DNA of 64,000 bases, taken from Amycolatopsis sp. 2-15. GTDB taxonomy: Bacteria; Actinomycetota; Actinomycetes; Mycobacteriales; Pseudonocardiaceae. The stretch lies in contig NZ_CP127294.1 in NCBI RefSeq assembly GCF_030285625.1, positions 5,483,501 through 5,547,500 of the forward strand. The letters are read 5' to 3'. A program made the position numbers and the translations under genes. This document shows, one piece after another, positions 9,243-20,803 of this stretch. Positions within the stretch are counted from its first letter, which is position 1. Each line of letters starts with the position of its first letter. The notes beneath the pieces are model-generated. The model did no database searches, had not been told where the DNA came from, and saw only the letters and a list, made by a program, of their open reading frames with translations.

Positions 9243-9758
9243 ATGAGGATTCCCATGCGCTTCTCCGCCCAACGGCCGGCCGCGACGGCCGCGGTGATCG
9301 CCGCCTTGGCCGCGGCCGGCACCGGCTGGTGGTGGGCCTCGGCGGCCCACAGCGACCCGGTCTCGATCGCCGCCGACCGTGAGGCGGCCGAGTCCGCGGG
9401 CGAAACCGCCGTCGCCACCCTGACGACCGCGAACTACACCACCGCGGACGCCGACCTGCGCAAGTGGGAGACGGTCACCACCGGCCCCCTGCTCGACCAG
9501 ATCCGCGCGGGCCACGCCCAGGGCGTCACGGCCCTGCAGACCGCCAAGAGCACCACCACCGCCCGCGTCCTCGACGCCGCGCTGTCCCAGCTCGACCCGC
9601 AGGCCGGCACCGCGCAGCTCATGGCCGTCGTGGAAGTCACCGCGAGCCAGGGCGCCACCCCCGCGGCCGTCAAGCGCAACCGCTTCCAGGCGACCGTCAC
9701 GCGGACCGCGGACGGCTGGAAGCTCTCGGCCGTCCAGCCGGTCACCGTCAGCCTCTGA
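9243..9758 (+). CDS. MCE-associated membrane protein
   Basis: A 171-aa protein with one N-terminal transmembrane helix (about residues 12-30) and an exported domain ending in DGWKLSAVQPVTV, the pattern of Mce-associated (Mas) proteins found after mce genes in actinobacteria. These proteins are thought to support assembly or stability of Mce complexes in the envelope. The ATG at 9243 or 9255 could both serve; the latter has better spacing from a GAGG. It is intact, unlike most of its neighbours. The assignment rests on architecture and position. Confidence 0.7.
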   Translation: MRIPMRFSAQRPAATAAVIAALAAAGTGWWWASAAHSDPVSIAADREAAESAGETAVATLTTANYTTADADLRKWETVTTGPLLDQIRAGHAQGVTALQTAKSTTTARVLDAALSQLDPQAGTAQLMAVVEVTASQGATPAAVKRNRFQATVTRTADGWKLSAVQPVTVSL

Positions 9759-9783
9759 GACTCCTTGCGAACGGATTTCCGTC

Positions 9784-10621
9784 ATGGCCCTCACCCGCCA
9801 CCGGCCGCCGTCCCCTCGCCCGCGCCGCACCGCGGTCGCCGGGAAACCCCGCGCCGCGCAGCCTTCCGCGGCTTCGGCCGTCGACGTGATCGAGCCGGCT
9901 GATGCCTCAGCGGACCGCACGGCCGAGCCCGGACTCGCCGGGCCGGGCACCCAGGTTCGTGGTGAGGCCGAGCCGGACTCCGGAGTCGAGGCAAAGTCTG
10001 ATGGCGCGGCCACGCCCGCCGTCTCGCGGGACTCCGACGTCGAGCCGCTCGCCGGGGATTCCCGCGCCGGTTGCTTCGGCCGAACCCGCCGAAGCAACTG
10101 CGGGGCCGGGCAAACGTCGCCGCGGTCGGCTGACCGTCGGCTTGTCGGCGCTGACCGTCGTCCTTCTGGCCGCCGCCGGCTGGTTCGGCTTCCAGGCCCA
10201 CCAGTCCACGACCTCCGGCCTGGCCGCCAACACCGCTTTCTCCGACAGCGCCACCACCTCCGCCGTCACCGGCCAGCTCAGCGCCGCCTTCGAAGCCGTC
10301 TTCTCGCTCGACTACCAGGACGTCGCCAAAACCCAACGCGCCGCCGACGAATACCTCACCGGCAACGCCGTCACCCAATACCGCCAGCTGCTCTCGGCCG
10401 TCCAGCAACAAGCCGTCCCCAACCACCTCACCCTCACCAGCCGCGTCCGCACCATCGGCATCAAGGACATCACCGGCACGACCGCCCACGTCCTCGTCTT
10501 CGCCGACCAGACGACCTCCCGCGCCGGCATCCCCGACACCTCCAGCGGCGGCGCGCAGGTCCGCCTCACCGCCACGGAGGACAACGGCCACTGGAGGATC
10601 AGCGACATCGCGGTCCTGTAA
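9784..10621 (+). pseudogene. MCE-associated membrane protein, 1-base frameshift
   Basis: Second Mas-type protein: a disordered Ala/Pro/Glu-rich N-terminus, a basic KRRRGR stop, one transmembrane helix (LTVGLSALTVVLLAAAGWFG) and an exported domain ending in NGHWRISDIAVL, the NTF2-like end of this family. The N-terminus reads in one frame and the membrane and exported part in the next. Removing one G from the GGGG run at 10054-10057 joins them as PLAGIPAPVASAEPAEA, a natural continuation, giving about 278 aa. A shorter intact protein starting at ATG 9902 is the alternative. Here the indel would be an extra base, whereas the other three in the locus are missing bases. Confidence 0.62.
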
Positions 10622-10750
10622 GCGAAAAGTGGCCGTTCGGTTCGCCGGGAAGACCCGTTCGGCTACCGTGGCCGCGCGCGGCCGCCGAAGTTGACCTTGG
10701 TCCCGCCCGCTTCCTACGTTCGGAACCGAAGCCGGACGAGGGGAGCGTCG

Positions 10751-11269
10751 ATGGACATTTGCGGGTACGGGCCGGGGCCGATCGCAGCGGAAGCCGCCTT
10801 CACTTCCGATTTCGCGCTCCCCGGTGATCTTCGCGTGCGGCAGATCGCGGACCTGGTGGAGGCCGACCGGCCCGCGATGGACGCCCGGCCCGGGATGCGG
10901 CACAAGTACCTGCCGTGGCGGTTCGACCCCGTCGCCGGAGCCCCTCAGGTCGGTGGCCGCTACTTGTTCGACACGTGGTCGAACGCTCTGGGCTACGAGT
11001 GGTTCACCGCCGAGGATCTGGAGTTCGAGCCGGGCGTGAAGTTCTGGGACCGCCCGTTCTTCCACGGCGTGGCGCGCCATGTCTGGCACGTGATCGGAGC
11101 ACACGACTTCACCGCGCTCGCGAGCACTCACCACGTCAACCGGTTCGAACGCTGGGCCTATCAGGCCCGTGACGAGGAGGTGGCGCTACGAAGGGCCTGG
11201 CCGTTGATCAGGGAAGCCGCGGAAGAAGCCGGGCTGTCCAGCGCCTGGCTGATGGTCCGGCCGGTGTAG
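10751..11269 (+). CDS. Hypothetical protein
   Basis: A 172-aa cytosolic-looking protein; the ATG follows GAGGGGAG closely. It has no signal peptide or membrane segment. It is rich in aromatic residues (GRYLFDTWSNALGYEWF, FWDRPFF, VWHVIGAHDF), suggesting a compact alpha/beta fold. I do not recognise the family. It stands alone after the mce locus and the next small ORF begins 6 bases later, so the two may be co-transcribed. Confidence 0.7.
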   Translation: MDICGYGPGPIAAEAAFTSDFALPGDLRVRQIADLVEADRPAMDARPGMRHKYLPWRFDPVAGAPQVGGRYLFDTWSNALGYEWFTAEDLEFEPGVKFWDRPFFHGVARHVWHVIGAHDFTALASTHHVNRFERWAYQARDEEVALRRAWPLIREAAEEAGLSSAWLMVRPV

Positions 11270-11275
11270 CGACAG

Positions 11276-11521
11276 GTGGCCATGGTGACCGTCCGCGCGA
11301 ACGTGACCGCGGCCGACGCCGCCGCCCGCACGCTCGGCGCGCTCGAACTGCTCCCGTCACTCGGCCGGTTCCTGCCCGCGGAGTGGGAGCTTCAGAAAAA
11401 GTTCGACCGGACGAGCCTGATCCTGGCCCTGTGGCTGCCCTGGTCGTGGGCCCTCGGCGGTGCGCCTTCGGTCCCGCTGCACGCCGAACCGGAGACTCCC
11501 GAGTTCAGGAGTTACAGCTGA
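11276..11521 (+). CDS. Hypothetical small protein
   Basis: An 81-codon frame starting at GTG 11276, with another possible start at ATG 11282. Nearly every third base is G or C, which supports coding. It contains a short hydrophobic stretch LILALWLPWSWALG. Its end overlaps the 3' end of the convergent lipoprotein gene by 17 bases. No recognised family. It probably shares a transcript with the gene before it. Confidence 0.45.
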   Translation: MAMVTVRANVTAADAAARTLGALELLPSLGRFLPAEWELQKKFDRTSLILALWLPWSWALGGAPSVPLHAEPETPEFRSYS

Positions 11522-12041
11522 CGTCGGTGACCTTCGCCGAGATCTTCGTCTTGGACGACGCCGTGGACAGCGACGTGGGATGCACCTGCCACGACCCGGC
11601 CCCGGACGACTCCGCCGTCTCGACGACTTCACCGGACTCGTCCCCGTCGATCTCGTAGGTGAGGCTGCAGCCGCCGGAGTAGTACGCCAAGTCGCTCTGC
11701 GGACCGTCGTACTTGAGGGATTCGTCGGGGATCACCTCGACGTTGCACCCCGCCGACCCGAAGCAGTGCTTGCTCAGCACCTTGAGCGACATCGTGAACT
11801 TCGCGGGATCGATCGAGGGAGGCGGCGTGTCGACGAGTTCGCCGTTCACACAGGACTGCCCTTGCTGAAGCGGAGGACAGGATCCCTGCGGCTGGTAGGA
11901 CGGCGCGGAAGTGGCCGGCGCGGCCGGAGTTTCGGCGGCCCGCTGCACCGCGACGCCGAGGTTGCCGCCGGCCCCACAGGCCGTCAACAGCCCGAACGCG
12001 CCGACGGCCGCGGCGGTGAAGAACGTGGTGCGCTTGGTCAT
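11505..12041 (-). CDS. Lipoprotein of unknown function
   Basis: A 178-aa secreted lipoprotein: signal peptide MTKRTTFFTAAAVGAFG followed by the lipobox LTAC, with Cys22 as the lipidated residue. The mature part has several further cysteines (GSCPPL, QSCVNG, KHCFGSAGC, GGCSLTY, VSCNS) that probably form disulphides outside the membrane. The chosen ATG has a GAGGGG ribosome site; the longer open frame upstream would bury the signal peptide. I do not recognise the domain. Confidence 0.8.
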   Translation of the reverse strand: MTKRTTFFTAAAVGAFGLLTACGAGGNLGVAVQRAAETPAAPATSAPSYQPQGSCPPLQQGQSCVNGELVDTPPPSIDPAKFTMSLKVLSKHCFGSAGCNVEVIPDESLKYDGPQSDLAYYSGGCSLTYEIDGDESGEVVETAESSGAGSWQVHPTSLSTASSKTKISAKVTDVSCNS

Positions 12042-12150
12042 CGAGGGCCCCTCGCCGTGGTGTGCCCGGTAGTCGTGCGGGGCTGCCCACCCGTTACGAC
12101 GAGTCACAACGGCATCTCGGCGAGGCTCGTCTGTTGCGGAGAAACAAACC

Positions 12151-12175
12151 GGGCTGCCTGAAAACCAGGCAGCCC
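12151..12175 (-). terminator. Rho-independent-like terminator
   Basis: A 10-bp perfect stem (GGGCTGCCTG with CAGGCAGCCC) and a 5-base loop. It sits 25 bases beyond the stop of the leftward MBL hydrolase. On the minus strand it is followed by GGTTTGTTTC, a weak T tract. It separates that gene from the lipoprotein gene. Confidence 0.7.
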
Positions 12176-12199
12176 AGTCCGGGTAGGTCGATCCTCGAT

Positions 12200-12877
12200 T
12201 CACCAACCGCGTGAACGCCACTCCGCGAGCTTCGGCCGCTCCGCCCCCAACGTCGAATCATCCCCATGCCCCGGATAGAACCACGTGTCATCCGGCAGTT
12301 CGTCGAAGATCCGCGCCGAGACGTCGTCCACCAGCGACGTGAAGTCCTCCGGCGACGAAGTCTTCCCCACCCCACCAGGGAACAGCGAGTCACCCGTGAA
12401 CAGATGCGGGTGCCCGGCCGGGTCGCGGTACAGCAGGGCGATGGAGCCCGGCGTGTGGCCGCGCAGGTGGATCACCTCGAGGGTGACCTGACCCACCTTC
12501 AGCGTGTCCCCGTGCTCGACCAGGAAGTCCGGTGGCACGGGCAGCGGCGAGGCGTCCAGCGGGTGCGCGGCGGTGTTCGAGCCGTTCGCGCCCGCGACGG
12601 CGCCCAGGGCCTGCCAGTGGTCCTGGTGCTGGTGGGTGGTCACGACGGTGCGCAGCGCCGGCCGGTCGGGGCCGTGGCCGATGAGGTCGGAGATGCGCTC
12701 GGGGTCGTTGGCGGCGTCGATCAGCAGCGCCTCGTTCTCGGTGCGGCAGACGAGCAGGTACGCGTTGTTGTCCATCGGCCCCACGGAGAGCTTGGTGATG
12801 GTCAGCGCGTCGAGCGTCCGGCGGGCGGCGTCGCCGCCCGGTTCGACGTGCCCGGTGTAAGTGTCGGCGATGTTCAC
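12200..12877 (-). CDS. MBL-fold metallo-hydrolase
   Basis: Metallo-beta-lactamase-fold hydrolase of 225 aa, glyoxalase-II-like. The dinuclear metal motif HQHQDH is intact, with later ligands in HLRGHTPGS, FTGDSLF and YPGHGDDS. Such enzymes hydrolyse thioesters, lactones or related bonds; the substrate is not evident. GTG at 12877 gives MNIADTYTGHV and is preferred to an upstream ATG because the extra residues look like untranslated leader. It stands alone, with its own terminator. Confidence 0.82.
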   Translation of the reverse strand: MNIADTYTGHVEPGGDAARRTLDALTITKLSVGPMDNNAYLLVCRTENEALLIDAANDPERISDLIGHGPDRPALRTVVTTHQHQDHWQALGAVAGANGSNTAAHPLDASPLPVPPDFLVEHGDTLKVGQVTLEVIHLRGHTPGSIALLYRDPAGHPHLFTGDSLFPGGVGKTSSPEDFTSLVDDVSARIFDELPDDTWFYPGHGDDSTLGAERPKLAEWRSRGW

Positions 12878-13007
12878 GAACCCACGGTAGCCGGGGGAGT
12901 GGGGTCTGTCCCACCCATACACGCAGACTCCGAACCGTCAGTTTCAGCGGCCTGCCGATGCCGACTCGCGTGACCGATTTCCTCGTCGGCGTGCCGTCCG
13001 GGCGTAG

Positions 13008-13679
13008 TTGCTCCCGTGGAGCCGGCGCACCGAACGAGTGATGATGTGGCTCGTGTGGGTGTTGATGGTCGTACCGGCGGTGGTCCGGTGCGGGGTTTTC
13101 GACCCGCGCCGCACGCCGATCCGGGTCCTCAACGTCTTCCGCGGGCCGGGCCCGCGCAGGTACCTGTCCGCGCCGTGGTCGCGGTGCCGGAACCGGCCGA
13201 AGTCCCGGCCCCGAAGCCTGCTCGTCGCGGCCTGTATCGTGGTACGGGACCTGCACGTCTTCCCGTTTCACCGGGCGATGCCCCAGGACCCCGCGCGCTG
13301 GCCCTCCACGATCGGCTTCGCCGTGCTGCTGCTGGTGATCTGCCTCGCGGCACGCGGCTCCGACTGGTGGTTCCCGGGCCTCGCGCGGGTCGCCCCGGCG
13401 CTCACCTGGCTCGCCGGGATCTCGTATGGTCTCTACCTGGTGCACCAGGAAATGGGTTACGTCCTGGCGCGCGCTCTGCTGGACATCGGTGTCCCCGGCC
13501 GGCTGCGGCTCCCCGCGGTGGCGGCCGGCGCCGTGCTGGCCGGCTGGGCGCTCACCGCGTGGGTGGAACGGCCGCTGCACCGGCGCCTGACCGCCCGGCG
13601 GGCGGGCAAACCCGCCCAGGAACCCGCAAAAGTCCAGGTCGAAGAGTCGGAGCCCGTTTCTGTCGGTGGTGCGTCCTAG
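13008..13679 (+). pseudogene. Membrane acyltransferase, truncated
   Basis: The last 140 residues match the C-terminal end of acyltransferase-3 (OafA-like) membrane proteins: helices at GFAVLLLVICLAAR, WLAGISYGLYLVHQEMGYVLA and VAAGAVLAGWALTAWVERPLHRRL. The family has about 10 helices, and its catalytic His lies near the N-terminus; here the whole front half is absent. The first 80 codons are poor in membrane character and Arg-rich, and look like out-of-frame or unrelated DNA. Probably a remnant. If expressed it would lack the active site. Confidence 0.55.
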
Positions 13680-13755
13680 CATGGACGCGGCCGCCCGTGC
13701 AGGACTTCCACCGGGCCGGCATCCGAGCCGAGATTTGAATTGAAGGGACGTGGGC

Positions 13756-16617
<2,862 letters not shown>

Positions 16618-16626
16618 CCCCGTCCT

Positions 16627-16659
16627 GGTGCGGTGACCCGAAACCGGGGTCACCGCACC
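16627..16659. terminator. Bidirectional terminator hairpin
   Basis: A 13-bp perfect stem (16627-16639 with 16647-16659) and a 7-base loop, lying between the convergent ends of uvrA and the fibronectin-type lipoprotein gene. There is no long T run on either side, as is common in high-GC actinomycetes. Confidence 0.75.
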
Positions 16660-16667
16660 GGCGGGAG

Positions 16668-17345
16668 TCAGTCCTTGCCGGTCGTGCGGTTGACCACCGG
16701 TGAGAGCGGTCCGTAGTAGAGCGCGCGCACGCGGAAGGTGGAGCCCTGCTCGTCGGGCAGGAGTGACAGTGCGCAGGTCGTGGTGTTCGGGCCGGTGATC
16801 TCGACCGGGACGAAGCCCGCCACCCCCGGCTTGCGGATCTCCACCAGGAACCCGGCCTCGTCGATCGAGCGGTCCGCCCAGGTGAAGTGCACGGACGAGT
16901 CCTCGGCCGGGACCACGGTCACGTCGCCCGGAGCGGCGGCGTCCCCCGGCGTCCGCGCCGGCACGGCCGCGGCCGGGGGAGTAGCGCGTCCGGGCGGCAC
17001 AACGGAGCCGGGCTGCACGACCGCCGACACGGGACCGAAGAAGTCTCGTACGCGGTAGAAGAACGGCGTCTCCGGGATCAGGTCCGGGTGCCGGTACGTA
17101 GTCCGCGAGCGCGGGAAGTACTGCAATGCCGTCCACGGGCCGCCCGCGGAGTTCGCGTATTCGAGCAGGTGCCCGGCCGCGGCGGGGTCGCCCGCGGGCC
17201 AGCGCAGGTCGATGTCCGTCGGGGTCGTGAGCGTCGCCGTGAGGCCGTGGGCGGGTGGCGCCGGCGCGGCGGCCGGGGCCGCGGAACAGCCGGCGGTGAA
17301 GAGGACAGCCAGCGCCCCGAGCGCGAGGCGGGTCTTCACGAGCAC
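16668..17345 (-). CDS. Fibronectin type III lipoprotein
   Basis: A 225-aa secreted lipoprotein. The signal peptide ends in the lipobox FTAGC, so Cys20 would be lipidated. The mature part has two fibronectin-III-like beta modules (about 33-92 and 137-222), each with the Trp/Tyr pattern of the fold, joined by a Pro/Ala linker. GTG at 17345 is preceded by GGAGG at 7 bases; a second GTG lies two codons on. Such surface proteins usually bind ligands or other envelope proteins; no catalytic motif is seen. Confidence 0.78.
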   Translation of the reverse strand: MLVKTRLALGALAVLFTAGCSAAPAAAPAPPAHGLTATLTTPTDIDLRWPAGDPAAAGHLLEYANSAGGPWTALQYFPRSRTTYRHPDLIPETPFFYRVRDFFGPVSAVVQPGSVVPPGRATPPAAAVPARTPGDAAAPGDVTVVPAEDSSVHFTWADRSIDEAGFLVEIRKPGVAGFVPVEITGPNTTTCALSLLPDEQGSTFRVRALYYGPLSPVVNRTTGKD

Positions 17346-17694
17346 GGCGAAGCCTCCGGGACGTCCAGGCGGCGGCGGTGCCGCGTCAGCTTAGGAACCC
17401 GCGCCGGTGATCGACAAGCCGCGTCCCGATCACCGGCACGACCCATCCACCGGGCCGCCGGTGACGAATTCCTCCGGCGAACTTTCTGAATTCGCGGTGA
17501 ACCGCATCGCGCCGGCATCCGTGTGAGGGGTGTCGGGGGCTCTGACCCCGGCGTCGAGCACACGCGAGCACTCGAAAGGGGGCGATCTCCCGGTGGACAC
17601 GGCGGCGGTGCTGGGCGTGCGGCGACGACCGGCGTTCACGCTGCGGTTTGCAGTACTGTCCTCGCCTACCCAGAACACCGTCGGGAGGTCGAGG
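17346..17694. other. Divergent intergenic region
   Basis: About 350 bases between the leftward lipoprotein gene and the rightward sigma factor gene. An in-frame extension of the sigma gene back to 17530 is open but reads like leader sequence. Two GAATTC sites flank a short imperfect dyad near 17470-17500. No confident promoter box or RNA gene is seen. Confidence 0.4.
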
Positions 17695-18243
17695 GTGGCG
17701 ATCGGACGCGGGCGGCCGAAACGGGCCGCCGCCGAGCGGCTCGTGGAGCAGCTCCACGCGGAACACGGCCGGAGCCTGCTGGCTTACGCGACCAGGCTCA
17801 CGGGCGACCGCGCGGCCGCCGAGGACGTGGTCCAGGAGACGCTCGTGCGTGCCTGGAAGCACGCCGACGACCTGACCGGCGACCGCCGGGGCTCCGTGCG
17901 CGGCTGGCTGCTCACCGTGGTGCGCAACCTCGTCACGGACCGGGCGCGGGCCCGTGCTTCGCGGCCGCCGGAGGTCGCCGAGGGCCCGGAGACGCTCGCG
18001 GCGCCGGTGGCACGCGACCACGCCCAGGGGGTGGTCGACTCGATGACGGTGCTGGGAGCCCTCGAAGCGTTGTCGCAAGAGCATCGCGACGTGCTCGTGG
18101 AGATCTACTATCGAGGGAGATCGGTGGCGGAGGCAGCCGAGATGCTGGGGGTCGCTCCCGGCACCGTGAAATCCCGGTCCTACTACGCGCTGCGCGCCCT
18201 GCGCGCGGCGATGGTGAGCGGCGGAACGGAGGCAGTGAGATGA
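17695..18243 (+). CDS. ECF RNA polymerase sigma factor
   Basis: Extracytoplasmic-function sigma-70 factor of 182 aa. Region 2 is visible at LLAYATRLTGDRAAAEDVVQ ETLVRAWKH, and region 4 at LEALSQEHRDVLVEIYYRG RSVAEAAEMLGVAPGTVKSR, the promoter -35-binding helix-turn-helix. GTG 17695 follows GGGAGG. Its stop overlaps the ATG of the zinc-finger anti-sigma factor (ATGA), the usual arrangement of a sigma with its own inhibitor. It should redirect transcription to an envelope-stress regulon; the inducing signal is unknown. Confidence 0.9.
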   Translation: MAIGRGRPKRAAAERLVEQLHAEHGRSLLAYATRLTGDRAAAEDVVQETLVRAWKHADDLTGDRRGSVRGWLLTVVRNLVTDRARARASRPPEVAEGPETLAAPVARDHAQGVVDSMTVLGALEALSQEHRDVLVEIYYRGRSVAEAAEMLGVAPGTVKSRSYYALRALRAAMVSGGTEAVR

Positions 18244-18956
18244 GCGCGGTCGAGCAGGAGCACGCGCAGCTCGGCGCCTACGTCCTCGGCGCGCTGGACC
18301 CGGCAGAGGCGGTCGAGTTCGAACGCCACCTGACCACGTGCGCGCAGTGCCGCTTCGAGCTCAAGGACTTCGGCGCCCTGCGCGAGGCGCTCGACGAGGT
18401 GCCGCCCGAGGCGTTCCTCGACGGCCCGCCCGAGGGCGGCGACCTGTTGCTGCAGCGCACGCTGCGCCGGATCCGGGCCGAGGAGGAGCAGGCCCGCCCC
18501 GCCGAATCCACCGCGGCACCGAGCCGCACCGGCTCGCGCCGGGGCCTCGCGATCGCGGCCGCGGCGGTCGTCGCCGCGGTGGCGCTCGGCGGCGGGGTCT
18601 TCATCGGCCGTCAGACGGCGCCCGAACCCGCTCAGCAGGTGGCCGTGCCCGGCACCCGCGACGTGGCCGCCACCAATGGGGCGACGGGCGCGAGCCTCGC
18701 CGCGTCGGTGATCCCGGCGGCCGGCTGGGTCAAGGTCCACGTGGCCGTGAAGGGCATCCCCGCGGGTGAGAAGTGCAAGCTCGTGGTCACGGACAAGACC
18801 GGCGCGAAGTGGGACGCCGGCAGCTGGCTCGTGTCGGAGAAATGGAGCACGCAGGGCTTCGGCCTCGACGGTTCGGCGCTCGTCGCGCCGGCCGACGTCG
18901 CCTCGGTCGGCATCGTCACCCTCGACGGCCGGGACCTGGTCTCGGCGCGGGTGTAG
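18240..18956 (+). CDS. Zinc-finger membrane anti-sigma factor
   Basis: A 238-aa single-pass membrane protein. The N-terminal cytosolic zinc-binding anti-sigma motif is HLTTCAQC (His-x3-Cys-x2-Cys), followed by a linker, one transmembrane helix (LAIAAAAVVAAVALGGGVF) and an exported beta-rich domain of about 125 aa. It should bind and hold the sigma factor encoded just upstream and release it on an extracytoplasmic signal, typically through regulated proteolysis. Translation is coupled by ATGA overlap. The exported domain is similar in layout to RskA-type sensors, though I see no diagnostic motif. Confidence 0.88.
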   Translation: MSAVEQEHAQLGAYVLGALDPAEAVEFERHLTTCAQCRFELKDFGALREALDEVPPEAFLDGPPEGGDLLLQRTLRRIRAEEEQARPAESTAAPSRTGSRRGLAIAAAAVVAAVALGGGVFIGRQTAPEPAQQVAVPGTRDVAATNGATGASLAASVIPAAGWVKVHVAVKGIPAGEKCKLVVTDKTGAKWDAGSWLVSEKWSTQGFGLDGSALVAPADVASVGIVTLDGRDLVSARV

Positions 18957-18959
18957 GCG

Positions 18960-19403
18960 GTGGCGGGCGCGGAGTACCGGTTCTCCAGCACCTGGTGGCT
19001 CCCGGCCGCCCCGGCCCGCCGGGTCTTCGACGCCGTCGTGGACCTCGAGGCGTACCCGCGGTGGTGGCCCGACGTGCGCTCCGTGCGCCGCCTCGGCGAC
19101 GAGACCGCCGAGGTCGTCTGCCGCTCGCGCCTGCCCTACCGCCTGGTGATCGCGATGCACCGCGAGGAAGAGGATCCCGTGACGGGCCACGTCCGCGTGG
19201 GACTGAGCGGTGATCTCGAAGGCTTCCTCGCCGGCGCGCTGCACCCCGTCGGCCAGGGCACGCGGCTGGAGATCACGCAGCATGTCCAGGCCCGCAAACC
19301 GTTGCTGCGCAAGCTGGACACGGTGGCCCGGCCGTTCTTCCGCGCCAACCACGCGTGGATGATGCGCCGGGGCCACCTCGGCCTGGCCGCCTACCTGGCC
19401 TGA
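18960..19403 (+). CDS. SRPBCC-family protein
   Basis: A 147-aa START/polyketide-cyclase-like (SRPBCC) protein. It begins with the typical strand and helix EYRFSSTWWLPAAPARRVFDAV, then DLEAYPRWWPDV, and ends with a long C-terminal helix. The fold forms a deep cavity for a hydrophobic ligand. GTG 18960 lies 4 bases after the anti-sigma stop, so it may be in the sigma operon and part of the same stress response. The ligand is unknown. Its 3' end overlaps that of the convergent MFS gene by 13 bases. Confidence 0.8.
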   Translation: MAGAEYRFSSTWWLPAAPARRVFDAVVDLEAYPRWWPDVRSVRRLGDETAEVVCRSRLPYRLVIAMHREEEDPVTGHVRVGLSGDLEGFLAGALHPVGQGTRLEITQHVQARKPLLRKLDTVARPFFRANHAWMMRRGHLGLAAYLA

Positions 19404-20803
19404 CCCGCCACGCACAGCTCGGGCTCCGCGACCGGGCGCGGGCGGCGCACCAGAACGAGTGCGGCCGCCACCGCGGCGAGGAGCACGAAGCCCGCGCTCA
19501 GCCCGTACGCGAGCCGGTAACCCGAAGCGAGTGCGGCGCGCGCCCCCTCCGACGCCAGCCCGGCCGTGCGCGCCGCCGCGGCCGTCGCGAGCACCGCGGT
19601 GCCGATGGCCGCGCCGACCTGCTGCGTGGTGGTGATCAGGCCCGACGCCACCCCCGCGTCGGCCGGGTCCGTCCCGGACATCGCCAGCCCCATCACGGCC
19701 GGGATGGCCGCGCCCGCACCGGAACCCATGAGCACCAGCGCCGGGAACACGTGCAGGAAGTAGCTGCCGTCCGTGGGCACGGTGGTGAGCAATGCGAAGG
19801 CGATCGTGACCACCACGAGCCCGCCCAGGAGCACCGCGCCCGGCGTGAAGCGCGCGCTGAGCTTCGCCGAGATCCCCAGTGAGAACACCGCGATCATCAC
19901 CGGCGCCGGCAGGAACGCGAGCCCGGTGGCGAGCGCGTCGAGCCCGAGCACCTTCTGCAGATACAGCGCCGTCACGAACTGGAAGCCCATCATGCCGGCG
20001 ACCATGAACACCATCGTGACGTTGGCGCCGCTGACCGCGCGCACGCGGAACAACCCCAGCGGCAGCAACGGAGTCCGTGCTCGGGCCTGTCGCACGACGA
20101 ACGCGGCGAGCAGGAAAACCGCGCCGCCCAACGGAAGCGCGGCGCCGGTCTCGACGATCCCGTACACCAGCAGCATCACGCCGCCTGTCACGAGCACGGC
20201 GCCCAGCGCGTCGATTCCCGTGCGCAGCCCCCGGCCTCGGTCCGCGTCCACGACCAGCGGAGCCAGCACCAGTGCCGCGACGCCGATCGGCAGGTTGACG
20301 TAGAAGGTCCAGTGCCAGTCGAGCGCCTGGGTGAGCGCGCCGCCGGCGATGAGTCCGATCGACGCGCCCGAGGCCTGCGTGAAGCTGAAGACGCCGATCG
20401 CCCGCGCTTGCGCACGGGGCTCGGGGTACATCGTCACGATCATGCCCAGCACCACGGCCGACGCGAGCGCGCCGCCGACACCCTGCACGAACCGGGCGGT
20501 CACCAGCACAGCCGCGTCGGTCGAGAGCCCAGCCACGAGCGAGGACGCGGTGAAGACCACGAGCCCGGCGAGGAACACCCGCCGCCGGCCCAGCAGGTCG
20601 CCGAGCCGGCCGGAGAGCAGGAGCAGCCCGCCGAACGCGACGAGGTAGGCGTTGACGACCCAGGCCAGCCCGGCGGACGTGAAGCCGAGCTCGGCCTGCA
20701 TCGAGGGCAGCGCCACGGCGACGATGCTCCCGTCGAGCACCACCATGAGCGAGGCCGCGCACAGCACCACCAGGGCGACGGCCCGGCGACGGACTTCCGG
20801 CAT
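19391..20803 (-). CDS. MFS drug efflux transporter (DHA2 type)
   Basis: Major facilitator superfamily exporter of 470 aa with about 14 hydrophobic segments, the DHA2 (EmrB/QacA) layout. Motif C-like and family motifs visible include LDGSIVAVALPSMQ in helix 1, GRLGDLLGRRRVF (motif A) and FVQGVGGALASA. It would export drugs or other hydrophobic compounds using the proton gradient. The ATG at 20803 has GGAGGG upstream. It is divergent from an HxlR-type regulator 113 bases away, which probably controls it. Confidence 0.9.
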   Translation of the reverse strand: MPEVRRRAVALVVLCAASLMVVLDGSIVAVALPSMQAELGFTSAGLAWVVNAYLVAFGGLLLLSGRLGDLLGRRRVFLAGLVVFTASSLVAGLSTDAAVLVTARFVQGVGGALASAVVLGMIVTMYPEPRAQARAIGVFSFTQASGASIGLIAGGALTQALDWHWTFYVNLPIGVAALVLAPLVVDADRGRGLRTGIDALGAVLVTGGVMLLVYGIVETGAALPLGGAVFLLAAFVVRQARARTPLLPLGLFRVRAVSGANVTMVFMVAGMMGFQFVTALYLQKVLGLDALATGLAFLPAPVMIAVFSLGISAKLSARFTPGAVLLGGLVVVTIAFALLTTVPTDGSYFLHVFPALVLMGSGAGAAIPAVMGLAMSGTDPADAGVASGLITTTQQVGAAIGTAVLATAAAARTAGLASEGARAALASGYRLAYGLSAGFVLLAAVAAALVLVRRPRPVAEPELCVAGQAR

